In this document: positions 59,574-64,000 of the stretch, in pieces
Position numbering within the stretch: the first letter of the stretch is position 1
Layout of the letters: every line of letters starts with the position of its first letter
DNA from: Atherix ibis
Taxonomy: Eukaryota > Arthropoda > Insecta > Diptera > Athericidae
Length of the DNA stretch: 64,000 bases
Direction: 5' to 3'
NCBI GenBank assembly: GCA_958298945.1
Contig: OY282609.1
Location: forward strand, 11,700,326 to 11,764,325
Notes under the pieces: model-generated
Database searches by the model: none
Told to the model about the DNA's origin: nothing
Seen by the model: the letters and a program-made list of their open reading frames with translations, nothing else
Position numbers and translations under genes: made by a program

Positions 59574-60735
59574 GTGTATAAGCTTAAATTCGCTGTTTGG
59601 TCATAGATGGAGGAGTGAGCGTATTAAGGTACCATGAGCACGCCATATTTTTTTTTATGAGTTTGACATCTGTCAACATTAATCAGTGCACATTGTCAGC
59701 AATTTCGTACAACAACATACATTTTTCCTTTGGTATTTATGTCTAGTTTTGTGCCAGAAAGAGAGCATATGCGGGAAGCTCTGCTTTTCTACTTCAATTT
59801 GAAGAAATCGGCTGACGAATCGCATTGAATGCTTATGGAGGCATATGGTGACAGTGCTTTATTGGAAACAACGTGCCGAGATTGGTTTCCTCTGTTCAAA
59901 GACGGCAATTTTGACTTGTGGGACAAGAAACGTGAAAATAGGCCCAGGAAGGTTGAGGACCATCAATTGCAGGCTTTTCTGGACGAAGACGATACCCAAT
60001 TGCAAAAAATGCTCGCGGAGCAATTGGGTGTTACTCAACCAGCCATTTCCATGCGTCTGCGTGCCATGGAGAAGATTGAAAAGATCGGAAAATGGGTGCC
60101 GCATGAATTGAACGATAGGTTCAAAACATATGCGAAATCTTGCTCGCCAGACAAAAAAGAAAGTCGTTCCTGCATTGGTTTGTGACAGGCGATGAAAAGT
60201 GGATATATTTCGAGAATCCTAAACGCAAGAAATCGTGGGTTGATCACGATCACGGCCAACCATCAACATCTTCTCCAAGACCAAATCGCTTCGCACGGAA
60301 GACGATGCTGTGCGTTTGGTGGGATCAGCAGGGTATCGTCTTCTATGAGATATTGAGAGCTGGTGAAACTGTCAATGCCCACCGTTATCACCAACAACTG
60401 TTCAAATTGCACCGTGCTCTGCGTGAAAAAAGGACAAAGACATGACAAGCTGATTTTCCTCCACGACAACGCACCATCGCACACGTCAAAAATGATCCAA
60501 AACTACTTGGAGATACTCAACTGGGAGGTGCTACCCCACCCCGCATATTCACCAGATCTGGCCCCTTCGGACTACCACCGGTTTTCGTCGATGGGCCACG
60601 CGCTCGTTGAGCAGCACTTCGATTCTTACGAAGACATCCGAAAATGGCTTGATGAGTGGTTTGCCTCGAAAGAGAAGGAATTTTTTTGGCGTGGTATCCA
60701 CAAATTGCCCGAGAGATGGGAAAAAAACTCGTCAA
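59574..60735 (+). mobile_element. Mariner (DD34D) element, right end lost
   Basis: The left part starts around GTACCAGGTGTATAAGC, then an untranslated leader and a long transposase frame. The exact left terminus is unclear. The element breaks at about 60722, where a palindrome and then a piece of another mariner family (family C, opposite strand) follow. No right terminal repeat is present. Confidence 0.75.
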
Positions 60736-60767
60736 TAATTATTGACGAGTTTTTTAGCCCCACATAA
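59739..60767 (+). pseudogene. Mariner transposase pseudogene
   Basis: MSSFVPEREHMREALLFYFNLKKSADESH, then TGA in place of an Arg codon, then MLMEAYGDSALLETTCRDWF...GKWVPHELNDR (N-terminal DNA-binding half). A short deletion/frameshift follows at about 60120. The catalytic domain continues with LHWFVTGDEKWIYFENP (first Asp), ...TMLCVWWDQQG, another shift at about 60440, then LHDNAPSHTS (second Asp) and SPDLAPSDYH (third Asp, exactly 34 residues later), ending FFWRGIHKLPERWEK. Real homology ends there; the last residues to 60767 come from the palindrome. Three lesions plus a lost C-terminus make it inactive. Confidence 0.9.
60722..60755. repeat. Perfect 34-bp spacerless palindrome
   Basis: AAAAAACTCGTCAATAA followed immediately by its exact complement. 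It sits at the junction between the truncated mariner and the family C remnant. Confidence 0.97.
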
Positions 60768-60900
60768 AAAAGTCCAATGGTCCCAAATCACACGATCTTG
60801 ACGGCCAACTGACATTACCAAATGTTGAAATTACGCGTTCCAAGAAGTTTTCGCACAATAAAGTGAACATTTATGGTACAGATAAAAATTGTCAAATTCA
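60756..60900 (-). mobile_element. Family C fragment at the mariner breakpoint
   Basis: The minus strand reads FQHLVMSVGRQDRVIWDHWTFFMWG, a frame-worn version of the WPPRSCDLTPLDFFLWG block. Confidence 0.6.
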
Positions 60901-62646
60901 GGCTAAAAAAGTTTGTTATCATACGGTCATAGTATTCACAATCACCTTGTTCATAAAAAAAAATACATTTTCAGAACAAAATACATACCAGAGCACTTTT
61001 AGCATATATATGTATAATGGGTTCTCTACAATCACTTACTGACGCATCCACTAATCAAGGAATAAACCTCATCCTTAGATTATAGAGTATAAGGATAGAT
61101 AATCGCCCTATATGTATACGAATTTTATAACAAATATTTATTGGATTTCGAGTGCTTTCAGTGCTTAAAAACTAAAAAATTCTCGTAAAACATTGTATGT
61201 AAACAGAGGATTAGTTGTGTCATTTGATTACTTTTCGATGGGGGTTTTATTGGTTTTATATTTTCACATAGTCAAAAATTATGCCTATTAATGTACAATT
61301 TCTATATATGTAAAAATATAAGCCTATATATGATACCTGGGAAAAATCCAAGGTAAGTTCATGTATATGAGTTATTTATCAGAATATAATTTTGAATTTA
61401 TAAATGTTTATACTTACGTGTATGCCATTGAGTAATATTATTATTACAAAATTGATTCAATGATTCTATTTAATTTTTGATCTGTTTTCAGAGTTCAATT
61501 TTGAAAAGTAAGTACACGTATTGTAGGGTTCTATTTTATGTTTTGAAATGTAAAATTTTATATTCAAATAAATTGTTTTATTTGGTTTCTAATTCCAAAT
61601 TTATTAAATTAAATAACCATCGCATTTTTTAAAATTAATTTTAATATTTTCGTCTTTTATTTTAAAAATGTGCACCAACGTACAAATATAAAGTTTTGCT
61701 TCAACTTGGCGCTTCAATTATCTATCCTTAGAACCCATAATCTAAGGGCTCAACGCTAAAGAAAATTTCTGTTGTTTTCTTTTATTTAACAGTTCTCAAA
61801 TATATGTGACATTGCAGAATCATCAATTTTGTTGATAACACTTTAAAATAAAGCAATCGATAATCTATTGTAGAATGATAAACCTTACACTAAACAAACG
61901 CTACCTTGGATGACACATGTGTTTGACAGCTGTCGAACCTTTTGGGCTGTACTGGATAGTACATTGGATATACTGAGTACATTTAAGAATACTGAAAAGT
62001 ATTTTACGGACTATTTTAGTAATTTTTTTGTTTTGAATTATATGGAATCGATGATCCCTAATATTATTATTCACACTTGAATTAAAAACTGAATAATAAA
62101 CGGAAATATAATGTACAATTTTCTGAACTAACAACATTAAATGCAGATACGCGTAGTTCCGTCAATAATTGTTAATGTAAAATGTTGCCATGGTCAATAG
62201 ACGATGATATACGTTTAAAATTTATAATGATTTTTTTTAAGTAAAAAGAATAAGAAATAAATAAACATTACCTAGAAATTATGATTTTACTAACACTACC
62301 ATCAATCATTGAAAATACTAATTATATTTGCACAATAAAGGTCGTAACAATATGACTCTGCAAATTATGGACCACTCGAATTTGAAAAAAATTAATTACT
62401 GAGAATTATACTGTATTTAGTTATTTATGTATACAAACATTATCTTATTTGAAGCAAAAAGATATTTTTTGTTGTTACTATAGCCTAAAATAATTGCATA
62501 AAAATTAACATCTCCACCTACTGTAAAGCTTACAGCTATAAAATTGTCATAAAAAACGCAATATATTTGTGATGAGAACATTGGAAATAAAGCTCCATTT
62601 TTGATGATGATTTTATTTAAAATACTGAGAATCGGGAACAAGTACT
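60901..62646. other. Upstream of the M13 peptidase gene
   Basis: AT-rich, no gene. Contains the inverted repeat pair at 61072-61748. The proximal promoter of the peptidase gene is expected in 62400-62650, where no TATA box stands out. Confidence 0.45.
61072..61748. repeat. Inverted repeat pair, possible 680-bp mini-element
   Basis: The arm at 61072-61105 (CCTTAGATTATAGAGTATAA then GGATAGATAAT) and the arm at 61715-61748 match as reverse complements with about six mismatches. No open frame lies between. Could be the terminal repeats of a non-autonomous element. Confidence 0.55.
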
Positions 62647-62655
62647 TCAGTTGTG
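62647..62655 (+). promoter_or_regulatory. Candidate initiator of the peptidase gene
   Basis: TCAGTTGTG matches the arthropod initiator TCAKTY and lies about 70 bp before the ATG. No TATA box and no matching downstream element, so this is a weak call. Confidence 0.3.
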
Positions 62656-62717
62656 AATTGAGTTTAGCAAATTTGTAGAGTCCGCATTTAGTTGTTTAGT
62701 AGTTTATGAAATAAATT

Positions 62718-64000
62718 ATGGAGCTTAGCCGATTGAGTGCAATTTGTGTTTTATGCTGTTTATTGGTATTTTGTGAAAATAGTGCAGTATCTGTTGATAA
62801 ATTAAACAATATTTTGAAGACATGGATAGATATAAAAAACCCAGATCAGTTTCGTAATACACTGTATGATTTGATGAAGCAAAATCGAAACACTAGTGTT
62901 AATCCTTGTGACAATTTTTACGAATATGCCTGCGGAAAATTTCGAGATCATCAATCAGAATATGGAAGACACTTTACAATTATGCATATAATGACTAACT
63001 TCAGATATTTTCTGATTCAAAAACTTCTAGAAGAGGAAATTAAACCTGATGATAGCGGTAGTGTTGTTAAAGCAAAACAATTTTTCAAGGTATGCAATGA
63101 TAAAAGGAACTCAACTTTTGAGAATGTTAAAACTATGATTACAAATTTCGCTAAATGGCCAGCTTTTGATTCGAAATGGAATGAAGAAGATTTTGATTTA
63201 GCTACAGTTATTGGAAATATGAGTTCATATAAAATTGAAACGTTTCTAAAAATATTTGTAGACTATGATTTACAGAATAAATCAGAATCTATTATTGAAT
63301 ATAAAATTTATTTAGACGCGCCAACATTAGTTTTATCGGATAAAGCACCGAAAATATATGAAATAATTACGAAAAAAATGCAAAACGCATTTGGCTTAAA
63401 CAATCAAATGGCAAATACTATTAGGGATGACATTACTGAAATTGAAACAAAATTGGCCGAGTTAATTGATTCTGATAAAGAAGAACAATATAATTACTTT
63501 ACAATTGCCGAATTAAATAAAAAATATCCTGCAATTAATTGGCAGCGTTGTCTTTCCAGTTATCTAAATGGAAGCCAAAATATACCTGAAATTATTATTG
63601 TTAATAATATTGATTATTTCGATGGACTTCATAAGCTAATTTCTAATACAAGTGTTCGAGCTTTGGCTAACTATCAATTCGCATATCTGACGGCTTACTT
63701 TTTGCCATATACACACAAAATTCAAATAACAAATTTATGCGTTCAAAGTCTGATAGAAAACATGAGATCAGTTCTTCTATCAATGTTTATTAAAAAATAT
63801 TTTGATAAGGAAACCGAGAATGGAATTATTGAGATGATTAACCGCATTAAACAAAGTATTCGGAAATCATTTATGGAGCGTTTTTGGCATAGTAATCAAA
63901 CTAAGGCAAATGCGTTAAAAAAGTTGGATGCGATATATTTTAAAATTGGTTATCCCACATACTTGGCTGATGATAAAAAGTTTGACGAACAATATGCCGA
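62718..64000 (+). CDS. Secreted M13 (neprilysin-like) metallopeptidase, 5' part
   Basis: Open from ATG at 62718 to the window end (427 codons plus 2 bases) with no intron needed. Residues 1-25 (MELSRLSAICVLCCLLVFCENSAVS) look like a cleavable signal peptide rather than the internal membrane anchor of classical neprilysin, so the product is probably secreted. NPCDNFYEYACGKF (62-75) is the conserved N-terminal Cys motif of the M13 family, followed by the helical lid domain (FKVCNDKRN, ...INWQRCLSSYL, ...YFLPYTHKIQI). M13 enzymes of about 700-780 residues cleave short peptides. The zinc ligands HExxH and ExxxD should lie beyond base 64000, so catalytic competence cannot be judged. Short single-exon, secreted neprilysin-like genes are common in flies, where many are expressed in the male reproductive tract. 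Confidence 0.88.
   Translation, partial: MELSRLSAICVLCCLLVFCENSAVSVDKLNNILKTWIDIKNPDQFRNTLYDLMKQNRNTSVNPCDNFYEYACGKFRDHQSEYGRHFTIMHIMTNFRYFLIQKLLEEEIKPDDSGSVVKAKQFFKVCNDKRNSTFENVKTMITNFAKWPAFDSKWNEEDFDLATVIGNMSSYKIETFLKIFVDYDLQNKSESIIEYKIYLDAPTLVLSDKAPKIYEIITKKMQNAFGLNNQMANTIRDDITEIETKLAELIDSDKEEQYNYFTIAELNKKYPAINWQRCLSSYLNGSQNIPEIIIVNNIDYFDGLHKLISNTSVRALANYQFAYLTAYFLPYTHKIQITNLCVQSLIENMRSVLLSMFIKKYFDKETENGIIEMINRIKQSIRKSFMERFWHSNQTKANALKKLDAIYFKIGYPTYLADDKKFDEQYA

Noticed and set aside
59859..60735. Minus-strand ORFs inside the 59.6-kb mariner
   Set aside because: Antisense shadows of the transposase frames.
1..64000. tRNA, rRNA, CRISPR or bacterial operon features
   Set aside because: No T-loop GGTTCRANYCC pattern in a cloverleaf context, no rRNA-like block, and no regularly spaced short repeats with unique spacers were seen.

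Overview
The window is AT-rich insect nuclear DNA. Short introns, several Tc1/mariner families, insect-type gustatory receptors and strongly Drosophila-like E2F and DDX47 proteins point to a brachyceran, probably schizophoran, fly. The order is inferred from recalled family resemblance, not from any search. No bacterial, viral or CRISPR features were seen.

Left end (1-5.5 kb): three minus-strand 7TM gustatory-receptor exons. The first two lie in a recent tandem duplication whose unit is about 2.6 kb. Copy 1 carries a deleted DD41D mariner-type element, and copy 2 preserves the matching empty site. The terminal receptor exon could not be identified for any of the three.

5.9-12 kb: a repeat-rich block. 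It holds a palindromic mini-element, an about 1.9 kb minisatellite with 190-bp monomers organised in a 710-bp higher-order unit, a dispersed unclassified repeat, a second DD41D element with a complementary deletion, and a retroposon-like 3' tail.

13.1-17.3 kb: the only compact gene pair. An E2f2-like repressor-type E2F (six exons, + strand, 327 aa, ending in an Rb-binding motif) converges on a DDX47/Rrp3 DEAD-box helicase (four exons, - strand, 488 aa). The pair lies between two inverted copies of the same dispersed repeat (8.1-9.1 kb and 17.9-18.5 kb).

18.5-62 kb: mostly AT-rich sequence without recognisable genes. It contains the last three exons of a carbohydrate sulfotransferase (24.35-25.6 kb, - strand, with a probable GC-AG intron), a MITE, a templated insertion, four better-preserved mariner-type elements (31.5, 50.1, 52.6 and 59.6 kb) and many decayed fragments of one older mariner-type family. 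All transposase copies carry at least one disabling lesion, so none looks autonomous.

Right end (62.7-64 kb): the 5' 427 codons of a secreted M13 (neprilysin-like) peptidase gene that runs out of the window before the zinc-binding site.

No novel multi-gene system was found. The most informative observations are structural: the dated mariner insertion in the receptor duplication, complementary deletions of one transposon family, spacerless palindromes inside transposons, the higher-order minisatellite, and the inverted repeats around E2f2-DDX47.
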